Shown here in pieces: positions 47,865 through 57,592 of a stretch of DNA of 64,000 bases. Within the stretch, counting starts at the first letter, position 1; the number at the start of each line of letters is the position of its first letter. Source of the stretch: Gordonia sp. KTR9. GTDB lineage: Bacteria; Actinomycetota; Actinomycetes; Mycobacteriales; Mycobacteriaceae. The stretch spans positions 2,356,001-2,420,000 of the forward strand of contig NC_018581.1 of assembly GCF_000143885.2 (NCBI RefSeq), given 5' to 3'. The position numbers were made by a program, and so were the translations under genes. Under the pieces are notes generated by a model. That model ran no database searches and had not been told where the DNA came from. It saw nothing but the letters and a program-made list of their open reading frames with translations.

Positions 47865-48680
47865 ATGGCGAACCCGTTCGTGAAGTTGTGGCGCTACCTC
47901 TCAGCACTCGGCAACGCGAAGATCGACGAGCACGCTGACCCGAAGGTGCAGATCCAGCAGGCGATCGAGGACGCCCAGCGTCAGCATCAGGCGTTGTCGC
48001 AGCAGGCGGCATCGGTGATCGGCAACCAGCGCCAGCTCGAGATGAAGCTGAACCGGCAGCTCGAGGACATCGAACGGTTGCAGGCCAACACGCGCCAGGC
48101 ACTGACCCTTGCCGACCAGGCCGCCGCCGCGGGCGACACCCAGAAGGCGACCGAGTACACCAACGCCGCCGAGGCGTTCGCGGCCCAGCTGGTGACCGCC
48201 GAGCAGAGCGTGGAAGACCTCAAGTCGCTGCACGATCAGTCGCTGCAGGCCGCCGATCAGGCCAAGAAGGCCGTCGAACGCAACGCGATGATCCTGCAGC
48301 AGAAGCTGTCCGAGCGTTCGAAGCTACTCAGCCAGCTCGAGCAGGCGAAGATGCAGGAGCAGGTCTCGGCCTCGCTCAACCAGATGAGCGAACTGTCGGT
48401 GCCCGGCAACACGCCGAGCCTCGATCAGGTTCGCGACAAGATCGAGCGGCGCTACGCGAACGCGCTCGGCTCGGCCGAACTCGCCAAGAACTCCGTCCAG
48501 GGTCGCATGCAGGAGGTCGAGCAGGCCGGGGTCCAGATGGCCGGGCACTCCCGCCTCGAACAGATCCGCGCCAGCATGCGCGGTGACGCGCTGCCCTCCG
48601 CCAGTGCCACCGCACCCGGCCTGCAGAAGCCCGCGACCCAGGCCGCGCCGCCGACCACCGAACCTCCCCAGCAGAACTGA
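47865..48680 (+). CDS. pspA: PspA/IM30 envelope stress protein
   Basis: A 271-aa PspA (Rv2744c-like), a coiled-coil ESCRT-III-related protein that shields the membrane when it is damaged. It starts [38 protein letters not shown] and is almost entirely heptad-repeat helix to residue ~225, followed by a Pro/Thr/Ala-rich tail. ATG follows GGAGTACGACGAGC. The M. tuberculosis partners Rv2743c and Rv2742c are not next to it; a glycosyltransferase follows. Confidence 0.93.
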   Translation: MANPFVKLWRYLSALGNAKIDEHADPKVQIQQAIEDAQRQHQALSQQAASVIGNQRQLEMKLNRQLEDIERLQANTRQALTLADQAAAAGDTQKATEYTNAAEAFAAQLVTAEQSVEDLKSLHDQSLQAADQAKKAVERNAMILQQKLSERSKLLSQLEQAKMQEQVSASLNQMSELSVPGNTPSLDQVRDKIERRYANALGSAELAKNSVQGRMQEVEQAGVQMAGHSRLEQIRASMRGDALPSASATAPGLQKPATQAAPPTTEPPQQN

Positions 48681-48689
48681 CGCATCCCG

Positions 48690-48718
48690 GACGCGCGCAC
48701 GGTGAACCCGTGCGCGTC
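48690..48718 (+). terminator. Hairpin over the glycosyltransferase start
   Basis: GACGCG (48690-48695) pairs with CGCGTC (48713-48718) and CACGG (48698-48702) with CCGTG (48708-48712), with a CG bulge. It lies 10 nt after pspA and its right arm includes the GTG start at 48710. It may end pspA mRNA, limit translation of the next gene, or both. Confidence 0.45.
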
Positions 48719-49918
48719 GCGATAGTCGCCGGTTCCGATGCCGGGCACGCATTCCCGGCCTTCGCACTGGCCGAACGGTTCCGCGCGGCCGGCGATGCGC
48801 CGACCGTGTTCACCTCCCTCGGATGGTCGGATGCCGCGCGACGCCGGGGCATCGACATCGCCGATCTCCCCGGATTACGTGCGGAGGACTCCGACGACGA
48901 CACCGACGCGGGCGCCAAGCTGAGCGTCCGCGCCGCGCGCATGGCCCGGCAACTGGTCGAGCCACTGCGTGCGACAGGAACCGAGGTCGTCATCTCCGAC
49001 GTCATCACGGTCGGCGGCGGCTGGGCGGCCCAGCTGTGTGGCCTGCCGTGGATCGAGCTGTCGCCGCACCCGCTGTACCGGCCGTCCCGGGGGCTCCCGC
49101 CGGTCGGTTCCGGACTCGAACCGGGCCGCGGCGTCGGCGGTCGGCTGCGGGACACGCTGATGCGGGCCGCCACCGCATCCTCGATCCGGCAGGGCGAACG
49201 GCAGCGCCGGATCGCCCGGCGTTCCATCGGACTGGGCGACCTCGACGCGGAACCGTCGGCGCGTCTGATCGCCACCCTGCCCGGGCTCGAGGTGTCGCGT
49301 CCGGACTGGCCGGCGGACGCCCATCTCATCGGCCCGCTGGTGTGGGAGCCGACCGACGATCTCTTCTCCGTACCACCCGGCGACGGCGACAGTCCTCTCG
49401 TCGTCGTCGCACCGTCGACCGCGCACACCGGTGCCGCCGACATGCTCGGCGTGGCGCTCGACGCGCTGTCGCCGGGGTCGCTGGGCCGGACGGTTCGGGT
49501 GGTGGTCTCCGGGCTGCGGAGCCCCGCCGACGCCGATCTCGCGCGGTTCGACGGCGAGCTGATCACCGCCGGGCCGGGCAGGCAGGACGAGGTGCTCACG
49601 CACGCGGATCTGCTGATCTGCGGCTCCGGGCACGGGATCCTCGCCAAGGCGATGCTGGCCTCGGTGCCGGTCGTGGCAGTGCCCGGCGGGGGAGATCAGT
49701 GGGAGCTCGCCACCCGCATCCGACGTGCCGGCGCGGGCCGGGTGGTGCGCCCGGTCACCACGGCCGCCGTCGCCGAGGCCGTGCGCGCGGTGCTCGACGA
49801 TCCGGCGCATGCACGTGCGGCGGGTGTGATCGGGGACTCGGTGACCGACGTCGTCGACCCGGTGGCGGTCGCGCGCCGCGTCGTGGGGTCGTCACCTAGG
49901 CTGGACCCGTGCGTCTGA
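48710..49918 (+). CDS. GT-B glycosyltransferase (UGT-like)
   Basis: A 402-aa protein like Rv2739c. The N-terminal domain starts RVAIVAGSDAGHAFPAFALAERF, typical of UDP-glycosyltransferases (family 1/28-like), and the C-terminal donor domain has HADLLICGSGHGILAKAMLASVPVVAVPGGGDQWE. Donor and acceptor are unknown. GTG at 48710. The 3' end overlaps DUF3046 by 10 nt. Confidence 0.82.
   Translation: MRVAIVAGSDAGHAFPAFALAERFRAAGDAPTVFTSLGWSDAARRRGIDIADLPGLRAEDSDDDTDAGAKLSVRAARMARQLVEPLRATGTEVVISDVITVGGGWAAQLCGLPWIELSPHPLYRPSRGLPPVGSGLEPGRGVGGRLRDTLMRAATASSIRQGERQRRIARRSIGLGDLDAEPSARLIATLPGLEVSRPDWPADAHLIGPLVWEPTDDLFSVPPGDGDSPLVVVAPSTAHTGAADMLGVALDALSPGSLGRTVRVVVSGLRSPADADLARFDGELITAGPGRQDEVLTHADLLICGSGHGILAKAMLASVPVVAVPGGGDQWELATRIRRAGAGRVVRPVTTAAVAEAVRAVLDDPAHARAAGVIGDSVTDVVDPVAVARRVVGSSPRLDPCV
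49897..49902 (+). promoter_or_regulatory. Candidate -10 box of the DUF3046 gene (leaderless)
   Basis: TAGGCT lies 6 nt before the GTG at 49909, inside the end of the glycosyltransferase gene. Confidence 0.5.
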
Positions 49919-50103
49919 CCGAGTTCACCGAGCTGATGACCGCCGAATTCGGTGTGCCCTCAGCGGATTCGATACTGTCCGATCACATCCTGATCGATGT
50001 CGGCGGACGCACCGGCGCCCAGGCGATCGACGACGGGGTCGACCCGCGCGACGTCTGGATCGCGATCTGCCGCGACTTCGACGTGCCGCGCCATCGCTGG
50101 TGA
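49909..50103 (+). CDS. DUF3046 protein
   Basis: A 64-aa protein of the small DUF3046 family found in front of recA in many actinobacteria (Rv2738c). It begins LTEFTELMTAEFG and ends DVPRHRW. Function unknown; the constant location suggests a link to recA expression. Only 10 nt overlap with the upstream gene and a -10 box just before its GTG. Confidence 0.85.
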   Translation: MRLTEFTELMTAEFGVPSADSILSDHILIDVGGRTGAQAIDDGVDPRDVWIAICRDFDVPRHRW

Positions 50104-50128
50104 CACGCCCCGCGTGTCACACTTGCCA

Positions 50129-50144
50129 TCGAACAGGTGTTCGT
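50129..50144. promoter_or_regulatory. LexA-binding SOS box of recA
   Basis: TCGAAC-AGGT-GTTCGT, one mismatch from the actinobacterial LexA consensus TCGAAC-N4-GTTCGA. It lies 172 nt before the main recA start. Confidence 0.75.
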
Positions 50145-50208
50145 TCATTCTGGTGGCCAGAGGCGAACATCAGACGGAACCGCACGGGCCGCGTCTGCGT
50201 CTGAAGAG

Positions 50209-50231
50209 TTGTCGGACCCACCGGCTACCTT
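50209..50231 (+). promoter_or_regulatory. RecA-NDp (PafBC-type) promoter of recA
   Basis: TTGTCGGAC, 8 nt, TACCTT matches the RecA-NDp consensus (TTGTCRGTG-N8-TAnnnT) of LexA-independent DNA-damage promoters in mycobacteria. An ATG in frame with recA is 6 nt after the -10 box (50238). Confidence 0.7.
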
Positions 50232-50300
50232 CATCCCATGAACGCCCGGACCGCACAGACCGCCCGCCGGAAATCCGGCTCACAACCGAGGAGAACTCCC

Positions 50301-51344
50301 ATGGCACCTGCGTCCCAAGACCGCGAGAAGGCTCTCGACCTCGCCCTCGCGCAGATCGACAAGAACTTCGGCAAGGGATCGGTCATGCGGCTCGGCGAGG
50401 AGACGCGCCAGCCGATCGAGGTCATCCCGACCGGTTCGATCGCACTGGACGTCGCTCTCGGTATCGGTGGTCTGCCCCGCGGCCGCGTCGTGGAGATCTA
50501 CGGTCCGGAGTCGTCGGGTAAGACCACGGTGGCACTGCACGCCGTCGCCAATGCCCAGGCCAACGGCGGTCTCGCCGCCTTCATCGACGCCGAGCACGCT
50601 CTCGACCCCGACTACGCCGCCAAGCTCGGTGTCGACACCGACGCGCTGCTGGTGTCCCAGCCCGACACCGGTGAGCAGGCGCTCGAGATCGCCGACATGC
50701 TGATCCGTTCCGGCGCGCTGGACATCCTGGTCATCGACTCGGTCGCCGCGCTGGTGCCCAAGGCCGAGATCGAGGGTGAGATGGGCGACAGCCATGTCGG
50801 CCTCCAGGCCCGCCTGATGAGCCAGGCGCTCCGCAAGATGACCGGTGCGCTCAGCCAGTCCAAGACCACCGCGATCTTTATCAACCAGCTGCGCGAGAAG
50901 ATCGGCGTCATGTTCGGTACGCCCGAGACGACCACGGGTGGCAAGGCATTGAAGTTCTACTCGTCGGTGCGTCTCGACGTCCGGCGCATCGAGACCCTCA
51001 AGGACGGTACCGACGCCGTCGGTAACCGCACCCGCGTCAAGGTCGTGAAGAACAAGGTCGCACCGCCGTTCAAGCAGGCCGAGTTCGACATTCTCTACGG
51101 CCACGGCATCAGCAAGGAAGGATCGCTGATCGACATGGGCGTCGCGGAGGGCTTCATCCGCAAGTCCGGCTCGTGGTTCACCTACGAGGGCGATCAGCTC
51201 GGCCAGGGCAAGGAGAACGCCCGAAAGTTCCTGCTCGAGAACCTCGACATCCGCGACGAGATCGAGAAGAAGATCAAGGAGAAGCTCGGCATCGGCGCCA
51301 CCGTCGACGCCGACGACATCGCACCCGCGCCGGTCGAATTCTGA
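50301..51344 (+). CDS. recA: Recombinase RecA
   Basis: A 347-aa RecA, the DNA strand-exchange protein and SOS co-protease. Walker A GPESSGKT lies at about residues 68-75, followed by [15 protein letters not shown] and the L1/L2 DNA-binding loops ([35 protein letters not shown]). There is no intein, unlike M. tuberculosis RecA. The ATG at 50301 follows GAGGAGAACTCCC. An in-frame ATG at 50238 could give a 21-residue longer form from the upstream promoter. Two damage-responsive elements precede it. Confidence 0.97.
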   Translation: MAPASQDREKALDLALAQIDKNFGKGSVMRLGEETRQPIEVIPTGSIALDVALGIGGLPRGRVVEIYGPESSGKTTVALHAVANAQANGGLAAFIDAEHALDPDYAAKLGVDTDALLVSQPDTGEQALEIADMLIRSGALDILVIDSVAALVPKAEIEGEMGDSHVGLQARLMSQALRKMTGALSQSKTTAIFINQLREKIGVMFGTPETTTGGKALKFYSSVRLDVRRIETLKDGTDAVGNRTRVKVVKNKVAPPFKQAEFDILYGHGISKEGSLIDMGVAEGFIRKSGSWFTYEGDQLGQGKENARKFLLENLDIRDEIEKKIKEKLGIGATVDADDIAPAPVEF

Positions 51345-51370
51345 GGTAAGAAGGCGAGTTCGGGTAGACA

Positions 51371-51919
51371 GTGAACGAAGCATCGGACCCCGAGCAGACG
51401 CGCAGGCGTCGGGACAGCGATCCCGACCGCAAGGGACCCAGCGCATGGGACTCGGCACTGCGGTTGCTCGGGGTCCGCGCGCGTTCTCGGACAGAGATGC
51501 GGGAACGGTTGATGCGCAAGGGTTTCGAGGCCGACGTCGTCGATGAGGTGATGGCCCGCCTGGAGCGGCACAACCTGCTCGACGACGAGGAGTTCGCCTC
51601 CGAGTGGGTGCGGTCCCGTCACCTCAACTCCGGCAAGGGACGTCTGGCGTTACGGCACGAGCTGCGCACCAAGGGCGTCGACGAATCGATCATCTCCGAG
51701 GCGCTCGCCGACATCGACCCCGACGATGAACGGACCATCGCGTCCGGGCTGGTGGCCCGCAAACTCACGCCCTCGGTCGTCGACCGCATCGGTGATGATC
51801 GCGCCGAACGCGACAAGGCCATGCGCCGGCTCGTCGGGATGCTGGTGCGGCGCGGCTACTCCCAGTCCCTCGCCTTCGAGGTCGTCGGGGAGGCGCTCAG
51901 CGCGCTACGCAGCGGCTGA
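51371..51919 (+). CDS. recX: Regulatory protein RecX
   Basis: A 182-aa RecX, which caps RecA filaments. It is mostly helical, with the RecX helices LRLLGVRARSRTEMRERLMRKGFEADVV and NSGKGRLALRHELRTKGVDESII. It starts 26 nt after recA with GTG, so it is co-transcribed with recA. Convergent with gluD, 10 nt apart. Confidence 0.93.
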   Translation: MNEASDPEQTRRRRDSDPDRKGPSAWDSALRLLGVRARSRTEMRERLMRKGFEADVVDEVMARLERHNLLDDEEFASEWVRSRHLNSGKGRLALRHELRTKGVDESIISEALADIDPDDERTIASGLVARKLTPSVVDRIGDDRAERDKAMRRLVGMLVRRGYSQSLAFEVVGEALSALRSG

Positions 51920-51929
51920 GCGCCTCGGG

Positions 51930-52820
51930 TCACCTACCGGTCGGCAGGTTCTCCGACGCGGCGAGTTCCGTCGCCTCCGGGTCCGCGGTCGGTCCGGACG
52001 ATCGGCGGCCCTGCCGAAGCCGCCGTTCGAGAGCGGTGGCGAAGGTCGAGAGCCCGAAGTTGATCAGGATCATGATGATGGCGACGACGATCAGCGCGGG
52101 GATGTAGTTGCCGTAGCGCGATGCCGAGAGCAGGCCGCTGCGCACCACCTCGGAGTACCCGATGATGTAGCCCAGTGCGCTGTCCTTCAACGCCACGACC
52201 ATCTGCGAGATCAGGGCAGGCATCATCGCGGTGATCGCCTGTGGCAGAAGCACGATACGCATCATCTGGCTCTTGCGCAGACCCAGCGCCATCGACGCCT
52301 CGGTCTGTCCCTTGGGCAGCGAGTTGATACCCGACCGCAGGATCTCGGCCATGACCGACCCGTTGTACAGGGTGAGGCCGGTGACCACGGCCGCGAACGC
52401 CAGTGCCGACGACGGGAAGATGCCGTAGATGGCGAACAGGAACCAGGTGAACACCATCAGGATCAGCACCGGGATGGCGCGGAAGACCTCCACGAACAAC
52501 CCCGCGAGGGTCCGCACCCACAGATGGTCGGAGAGCCGGCCGATGCCGAGGACGGCACCGAGCAGCAGCGACAGCACGATGGACACCGCAGCGGCCGCCA
52601 GGGTTCGCCACAGGCCGGGCAGGATGTAGCCGGTCCAGGTGCTCCAGGTGACGAACGGCGACCACTTCTCCGCGGTGAACTGTTCGTTGGCGGCGAGGAC
52701 GGCGATCACATAGATCGCGATCGCGGCCAGGATCGCGAGAAAGCCGATGGCCAGCAGGCGATTTCGAGCCCGGGCGCGTGGCCCCGGCACGTCGTAGAGG
52801 ACGCTCGAGTCGGCGCTCAT
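51930..52820 (-). CDS. gluD: Glutamate ABC transporter permease GluD
   Basis: A 296-aa polar-amino-acid ABC permease of the HisM/GlnP type with five or six helices. The EAA-type loop [33 protein letters not shown] contacts the ATPase. Last gene of gluABCD; its ATG overlaps the gluC stop (ATGA). gluABCD imports glutamate in Corynebacterium, where it also lies by recA-recX. A charged C-terminal tail follows the last helix. Confidence 0.9.
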   Translation of the reverse strand: MSADSSVLYDVPGPRARARNRLLAIGFLAILAAIAIYVIAVLAANEQFTAEKWSPFVTWSTWTGYILPGLWRTLAAAAVSIVLSLLLGAVLGIGRLSDHLWVRTLAGLFVEVFRAIPVLILMVFTWFLFAIYGIFPSSALAFAAVVTGLTLYNGSVMAEILRSGINSLPKGQTEASMALGLRKSQMMRIVLLPQAITAMMPALISQMVVALKDSALGYIIGYSEVVRSGLLSASRYGNYIPALIVVAIIMILINFGLSTFATALERRLRQGRRSSGPTADPEATELAASENLPTGR

Positions 52821-53494
52821 CGTTTCACCGCCAGTCGCTTGGCGAGGTAGCCGAAGACGGCACCCTCGCTGAGTGTGATGATCATGAATCCGACCGCGAT
52901 GACGCCGAAGATGACGAACAGCTGATCGGAGTAGGTCTCGATCTCGGTCTTCATCAGCGCCGCCGCCTCGGCGACGCCGATCACCGACGCGACCGTGGTG
53001 TTCTTGGTGAGCGCGATCAGGACACTGCCCAGCGGGCCGATCACCGACCGGATCGCCTGCGGCAGCACGATGATCCCGAAGACCTGGGTGAACGACAGAC
53101 CGAGGGACCGAGCGGCTTCGGCCTGGCCGAGCGGGACCGTGTTGAAGCCCGACCGCAATGTCTCACAGACGAACGTCGACGTGTACAGGACGAAGGCCAA
53201 CACGGCGAGCCAGAAGTTGTTCGACTCGATCGTCGGCGCGAACGTGAGTCCCAGGTTCTGGTACAGGCCGATCGCACAGAACAACACCACCAGTGTCAGC
53301 GGTGTGTTGCGGACGATGTTCACATAGACCTCGGCGAACCCGCGCATCACCGGCACGGGGGAGACCCGCATGGCCGCGAGGATCGTGCCCCAGACCAGCG
53401 AGCCGATCGCCGAGTAGAAGGTCAGCTGGATGGTCACCCAGAAGGCGGGCCACAGCTCTGGACCCATGCTCTCCCACAGAGAGACGTCATTCAT
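52817..53494 (-). CDS. gluC: Glutamate ABC transporter permease GluC
   Basis: A 225-aa permease, similar in build to GluD, with the EAA loop [33 protein letters not shown]. Together with GluD forms the membrane channel. ATG at 53494, 15 nt after the gluB stop. Assignment as glutamate-specific comes from operon and synteny, not from residues. Confidence 0.9.
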   Translation of the reverse strand: MNDVSLWESMGPELWPAFWVTIQLTFYSAIGSLVWGTILAAMRVSPVPVMRGFAEVYVNIVRNTPLTLVVLFCAIGLYQNLGLTFAPTIESNNFWLAVLAFVLYTSTFVCETLRSGFNTVPLGQAEAARSLGLSFTQVFGIIVLPQAIRSVIGPLGSVLIALTKNTTVASVIGVAEAAALMKTEIETYSDQLFVIFGVIAVGFMIITLSEGAVFGYLAKRLAVKR

Positions 53495-53509
53495 CGGTTG
53501 CTCCGTCGT

Positions 53510-54502
53510 TCACTGGAGCCCGGGCGGGCACGGTGTGGAGGGCGAGTCGAGGAAGTCGAGGTCGCCGGGGTCGGGCAGGTACGGGAACTTCGAGTCCGGC
53601 CGGTCCGCGCGGGCGATGATCTCGTCCACGTACGGGTTGCCGAGTGCCTTGCGCAGCGCGGCGTTCCACGCGGACTCGCCGTCGACCGCAGGCGCGAGCA
53701 TGGCGTCGAGAGCCTTGTTCACGGCCTCCTGGGACGCGGTGTCGTCCAGGGCGAGCCCCACGCCGTAGCGCTCGGTCGAGAACGGGCTGCCCGCGGTCTT
53801 CAGGGCATCCTTGACGCAGGCGTCCTTGAGGTAGGTCATCTCGACGAGCTTGAACTCGCCCTCCCAGAAGTTGGAGTAACCGGCCAGGATCGCCTCATCG
53901 GTGGTCACCGCGTCGACCTTGTCGCGTCGCAGCGCCTCGACGCACGCCGAATAGGAGTCGTATTCCTGCAACTGGACCGCGGGCAGCTGTGCCTTCACGT
54001 TCTGCGCCGGCGTCGAGCCGGTCACCGAACAGAGCTTCTTGCCCTTGTCGAGGTCGGCGAGCTGGTCGATCGAGGTGTCGTCGGCGCGCACCATCAGACC
54101 CTGGTAGGTGACGAGATACGGGCCGCCGAAGGTCACCTTCTTCGAGCGGGCGGCGTTGATCGAGTACGTCGCCGCGATCAGGTCGACCTCGCCGTTGTCG
54201 ATCATCGCCTCGCGTCGTGCCGACGGCGTCTCGCGCCAGGTGACCTCCGGATGGGGGACACCGAGGTCGTCGGCGATGTGGTTGACGACATACCGCGACA
54301 CCGAGGCGTCGAATCCCTCGACGTTGCCGTCCGGTTCGTACAGACCGAGACCCGGCTGATCGAACTTCACGCCCAGCACGACCGAGCCCTCGCGGATGGA
54401 GTCGAGCAGGTTGCGGGGTTCGGTGCTGCCACACGCCGACAGCACGGTGGCGAGCAGCGCGCCGACTGCCAGGATCAACCCGGCCGTGCGTACCTGTCTC
54501 AT
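53510..54502 (-). CDS. gluB: Glutamate-binding lipoprotein GluB
   Basis: A 330-aa extracellular solute-binding protein (family 3). Its signal peptide ends with the lipobox VLSAC near residue 24, so it is lipid-anchored. The binding fold includes VLGVKFDQPGLG, EGFDASVSRYV and DLIAATYSIN. It delivers the amino acid to GluCD. ATG at 54502, 1 nt after the gluA stop. C-terminal tail PSTPCPPG contains an extra Cys. Confidence 0.92.
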   Translation of the reverse strand: MRQVRTAGLILAVGALLATVLSACGSTEPRNLLDSIREGSVVLGVKFDQPGLGLYEPDGNVEGFDASVSRYVVNHIADDLGVPHPEVTWRETPSARREAMIDNGEVDLIAATYSINAARSKKVTFGGPYLVTYQGLMVRADDTSIDQLADLDKGKKLCSVTGSTPAQNVKAQLPAVQLQEYDSYSACVEALRRDKVDAVTTDEAILAGYSNFWEGEFKLVEMTYLKDACVKDALKTAGSPFSTERYGVGLALDDTASQEAVNKALDAMLAPAVDGESAWNAALRKALGNPYVDEIIARADRPDSKFPYLPDPGDLDFLDSPSTPCPPGLQ

Positions 54503-54503
54503 G

Positions 54504-55277
54504 TCAGTGCCCCAGGATCTTGCCGAGGAAGTCCCGGGCGCGATCGGTCGAGGGATTGCTGAAGAAGGTCTCCGGGTCGGAGTCCTCGATGATCGCCCCG
54601 TCGGCCATGAAGATGATGCGGTCGGCGGCCTTGCGCGCGAAGCCCATCTCGTGGGTCACCACCACCATCGTCATGCCCTCTTTGGCGAGGGACACCATCA
54701 CGTCGAGCACCTCGTTGACCATCTCCGGGTCGAGCGCGGAGGTCGGCTCGTCGAACAGCATGATCTTGGGGTCCATCGCCAGCGAGCGGGCGATCGCCAC
54801 CCGCTGCTGCTGGCCGCCGGAGAGCTGGGCGGGATACTTGTCCTTCTGACTGGCGATGCCGACCCGCTCGAGCAGTTCGAGCGCGCGCTTGCCGGCCTCG
54901 TCCTTGCTCTTCTTGCGCACCTTGATCGGTGCGAGGGTGACGTTGTCGAGAATCGTCTTGTGCGAGAAGAGATTGAAGGACTGGAAGACCATGCCGACAT
55001 CGGCACGGAGCCGGGCGAGATCCTTGCCCTCGGCGGGCAGGACCTCTCCCTCGACGAGGATCTCACCGCCGTCGATCGGCTCGAGGCGGTTGATCGTGCG
55101 GCAGAGGGTGGACTTGCCCGACCCGGAGGGTCCGAGGACCACCACGACCTGACCGGCGGGGACCTCGAGATCGATGTCCTTGAGGACGTGCAACGACCCG
55201 AAGTGCTTCTGCACCCCGCGCATCGCGATCATCGGCTCGGACCCAGGGTCCGCGGACTTCCTCGGCGAAATGGTCAT
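54504..55277 (-). CDS. gluA: Glutamate ABC transporter ATPase GluA
   Basis: A 257-aa ABC ATPase. Walker [10 protein letters not shown], signature [15 protein letters not shown] and Walker [15 protein letters not shown] are intact, with the D-loop and His switch ([15 protein letters not shown]). It powers GluBCD. The ATG at 55277 or the second one ([12 protein letters not shown], about residue 16) could be the start. First gene of its operon, divergent from miaB with only ~78 nt between. Confidence 0.92.
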   Translation of the reverse strand: MTISPRKSADPGSEPMIAMRGVQKHFGSLHVLKDIDLEVPAGQVVVVLGPSGSGKSTLCRTINRLEPIDGGEILVEGEVLPAEGKDLARLRADVGMVFQSFNLFSHKTILDNVTLAPIKVRKKSKDEAGKRALELLERVGIASQKDKYPAQLSGGQQQRVAIARSLAMDPKIMLFDEPTSALDPEMVNEVLDVMVSLAKEGMTMVVVTHEMGFARKAADRIIFMADGAIIEDSDPETFFSNPSTDRARDFLGKILGH

Positions 55278-55341
55278 TGCCGAACCCTATCCGCCGACCT
55301 GCGTACGGGTGTCCTGTGGGAGTCGATTTGCCTGCGCCCCG

Positions 55342-55347
55342 TACCCT
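55342..55347 (+). promoter_or_regulatory. Candidate -10 box of miaB (leaderless)
   Basis: TACCCT lies 7 nt before the miaB GTG. Confidence 0.5.
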
Positions 55348-55354
55348 CGTAAGG

Positions 55355-56899
55355 GTGAGTATCGAGTTGTCGGATCGGCCTGAGCAGGCAGCACCCGCCG
55401 CGCGTAGCTATCAGGTTCGCACCTACGGCTGCCAGATGAACGTCCACGATTCCGAGCGGATCGCCGGTCTCCTCGAGGACGCGGGGTACGTGCGCGCCGC
55501 CGAGGACGACGCCGCCGATCTCGTCGTCTTCAACACCTGCGCGATCCGCGAGAACGCCGACAACAAGCTGTACGGCAACCTGTCTCATCTCGCGCCGGTC
55601 AAGTCGGACCGGCCGGGCATGCAGATCGCCGTCGGTGGATGCCTCGCCCAGAAGGACAAGGACACCGTGCTGTCGCGGGCGCCGTGGGTCGACGTCGTGT
55701 TCGGCACGCACAACATCGGATCGCTGCCCGCGCTGCTCGATCGTGCCCGCCACAACGACGCCGCCCAGGTCGAGATCCTCGATGCGCTCGAGCGGTTCCC
55801 GTCGACCCTCCCGGCCAAGCGGGACTCCGCCTACTCGGGCTGGGTGTCGGTGTCGGTCGGGTGCAACAACACCTGCACGTTCTGCATCGTGCCGTCGCTG
55901 CGTGGCAAGGAGGTCGACCGCCGGCCGGGTGAGGTGCTCGCCGAGGTGCAGGCCCTCGTCGACCAGGGCGTCGTCGAGGTGACCCTGCTCGGCCAGAATG
56001 TGAATGCCTACGGCATGTCCTTCGCCGACCCCGACCAGCCCCGCAATCGCGGTGCCTTCGCCGAGCTGCTGCGCGCGTGCGGTGACATCGGGGGGCTCGA
56101 ACGCGTCCGGTTCACCTCCCCACATCCCGCCGAGTTCACCGACGATGTGATCGAGGCGATGGCGCAGACGCCGAACGTGTGTCCGCAACTGCACATGCCG
56201 CTGCAGTCCGGGTCGGATCGGATCCTGCGCGCGATGCGCCGCAGCTACCGGCAGACGAAGTTCCTGGGCATCCTCGACAAGGTCCGCGAGGCCATGCCGC
56301 ATGCGGCGATCACGACCGACATCATCGTCGGATTCCCCGGCGAGACCGAGGAGGACTTCCAGGCCACCCTCGACGTCGTCGAGCGGGCCCGCTTCTCGAG
56401 TGCTTTCACCTTCCAGTACTCGCCCCGCCCCGGCACCCCCGCCGCGACGATGGCCGACCAGGTCCCGCCCGACGTGGTCGCCGACCGCTACCGCAGACTC
56501 ATCGCGTTGCAGGAGCGGATCTGCCTGGCGGAGAACGAGGCACTGGTCGGGACCGAGGTTGAGTTGCTCGTCGTCGCCGACGAGGGGCGCAAGTCGGCGA
56601 AGACACAGCGCATGACCGGTAGGGCGCGCGACGGCCGGCTGGTGCACTTCGCACCCGGCACGGCGTCGGGCATCCGCCCCGGCGACATCGTGCACACGCA
56701 ACTCACCGCGGCCGCGCCGCACCATCTGATCGCCGATTCAGGCGTCCTCGCGCATCGCCGGACCCGCGCCGGCGACGCGCACGAACAGAGCCGCACCCCC
56801 ACCACCGCGCCCGTCGGCGTCGGGCTCGGACTGCCGGGGGTCGGTGCCCCCGCTCCGGTGCCGGCCGACGCCGGTTGCGGCAGTGCCTGTGGCAGCTGA
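55355..56899 (+). CDS. miaB: tRNA methylthiotransferase MiaB
   Basis: A 514-aa radical-SAM enzyme that adds the methylthio group to i6A37 of tRNA. The N-terminal UPF0004 domain binds one cluster via Cys26, Cys62 and Cys96; the radical-SAM cluster is CNNTCTFC (Cys170, 174, 177). A C-terminal TRAM domain binds tRNA ([14 protein letters not shown] region). The last ~60 residues are a Pro/Ala/Gly-rich extension ending GCGSACGS, longer than E. coli MiaB. GTG at 55355. It acts after MiaA, which is in this window. Confidence 0.95.
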   Translation: MSIELSDRPEQAAPAARSYQVRTYGCQMNVHDSERIAGLLEDAGYVRAAEDDAADLVVFNTCAIRENADNKLYGNLSHLAPVKSDRPGMQIAVGGCLAQKDKDTVLSRAPWVDVVFGTHNIGSLPALLDRARHNDAAQVEILDALERFPSTLPAKRDSAYSGWVSVSVGCNNTCTFCIVPSLRGKEVDRRPGEVLAEVQALVDQGVVEVTLLGQNVNAYGMSFADPDQPRNRGAFAELLRACGDIGGLERVRFTSPHPAEFTDDVIEAMAQTPNVCPQLHMPLQSGSDRILRAMRRSYRQTKFLGILDKVREAMPHAAITTDIIVGFPGETEEDFQATLDVVERARFSSAFTFQYSPRPGTPAATMADQVPPDVVADRYRRLIALQERICLAENEALVGTEVELLVVADEGRKSAKTQRMTGRARDGRLVHFAPGTASGIRPGDIVHTQLTAAAPHHLIADSGVLAHRRTRAGDAHEQSRTPTTAPVGVGLGLPGVGAPAPVPADAGCGSACGS

Positions 56900-56920
56900 C
56901 CATCATTTCGAAGTGAGGCG

Positions 56921-57571
56921 ATGACCATGTCCGACCCCGACAAGAAGCCCGGCCCCGATAAGAAGTCCGACACCGAGAAGAAGTCCGACACCGAGAAGTC
57001 GACGTTCGCGGAGTACGAGAGTGACCTGCGCAAGGCCGAACGCCGCGTGGCCGGCGAGATCGATCCGGGAGCACGGGCGGTCGTCGTCGCCGTGGCCGTC
57101 GTCCTCGCCATGGTGTCGATGGTGTTGCCGCACACCGGATCGGTCACCGGCCTCGACGTCCTCACCTTCACGCCCGAGGCGGCCGCCGAGCGCGTCACGA
57201 TCGTGTCGAGGATCTTCGTCTACCTGGTGACGATCTTCGGAATCGTCGTCTCGATGCTCGCGCTGCTGACCCGGCGCTGGTTCCTGGCCTGGATCGCCCT
57301 GTGCGGGTGCGCCATCGCGTGCGTCGCCGGGATGCTGGCGTGGTGGTCGCGCAACACCCCGGGCGTCGGCGGCATCGAGCCGCCGTCGGGCGTCGGCATC
57401 GGTCTCGTGCTGGGCTGGATCGCGGTCTTCGTGCTCACGTTCCACTGGTCGCGCGTGGTGTGGGCCCGGAGCTCCTACCAGCTCGCGCTCGAGGACGAAC
57501 GGCGTCGCCAGGCCGCCGAGCAGGAGGCCTACGCCGCCGCGCTCTACCACAAGAAGCCACACCAGCCCTGA
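56921..57571 (+). CDS. Membrane protein of unknown function
   Basis: A 216-aa protein in the position of Rv2732c. A Lys/Asp-rich N-tail contains a small KKSDTE duplication, then four hydrophobic helices span residues ~48-165, followed by a charged Gln/Glu-rich helix. No motif allows a function. ATG at 56921 follows AGTGAGGCG; an internal ATG at 56927 is equally possible. Co-directional with miaB, 21 nt after it; convergent with the DUF349 gene. Confidence 0.75.
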   Translation: MTMSDPDKKPGPDKKSDTEKKSDTEKSTFAEYESDLRKAERRVAGEIDPGARAVVVAVAVVLAMVSMVLPHTGSVTGLDVLTFTPEAAAERVTIVSRIFVYLVTIFGIVVSMLALLTRRWFLAWIALCGCAIACVAGMLAWWSRNTPGVGGIEPPSGVGIGLVLGWIAVFVLTFHWSRVVWARSSYQLALEDERRRQAAEQEAYAAALYHKKPHQP

Positions 57572-57592
57572 CCCGGCGAACGCCGGTCCGCC

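Noticed and set aside
50301..51344. Intein in recA
   Set aside because: The protein is continuous at normal length (347 aa); no insertion or splice motifs.
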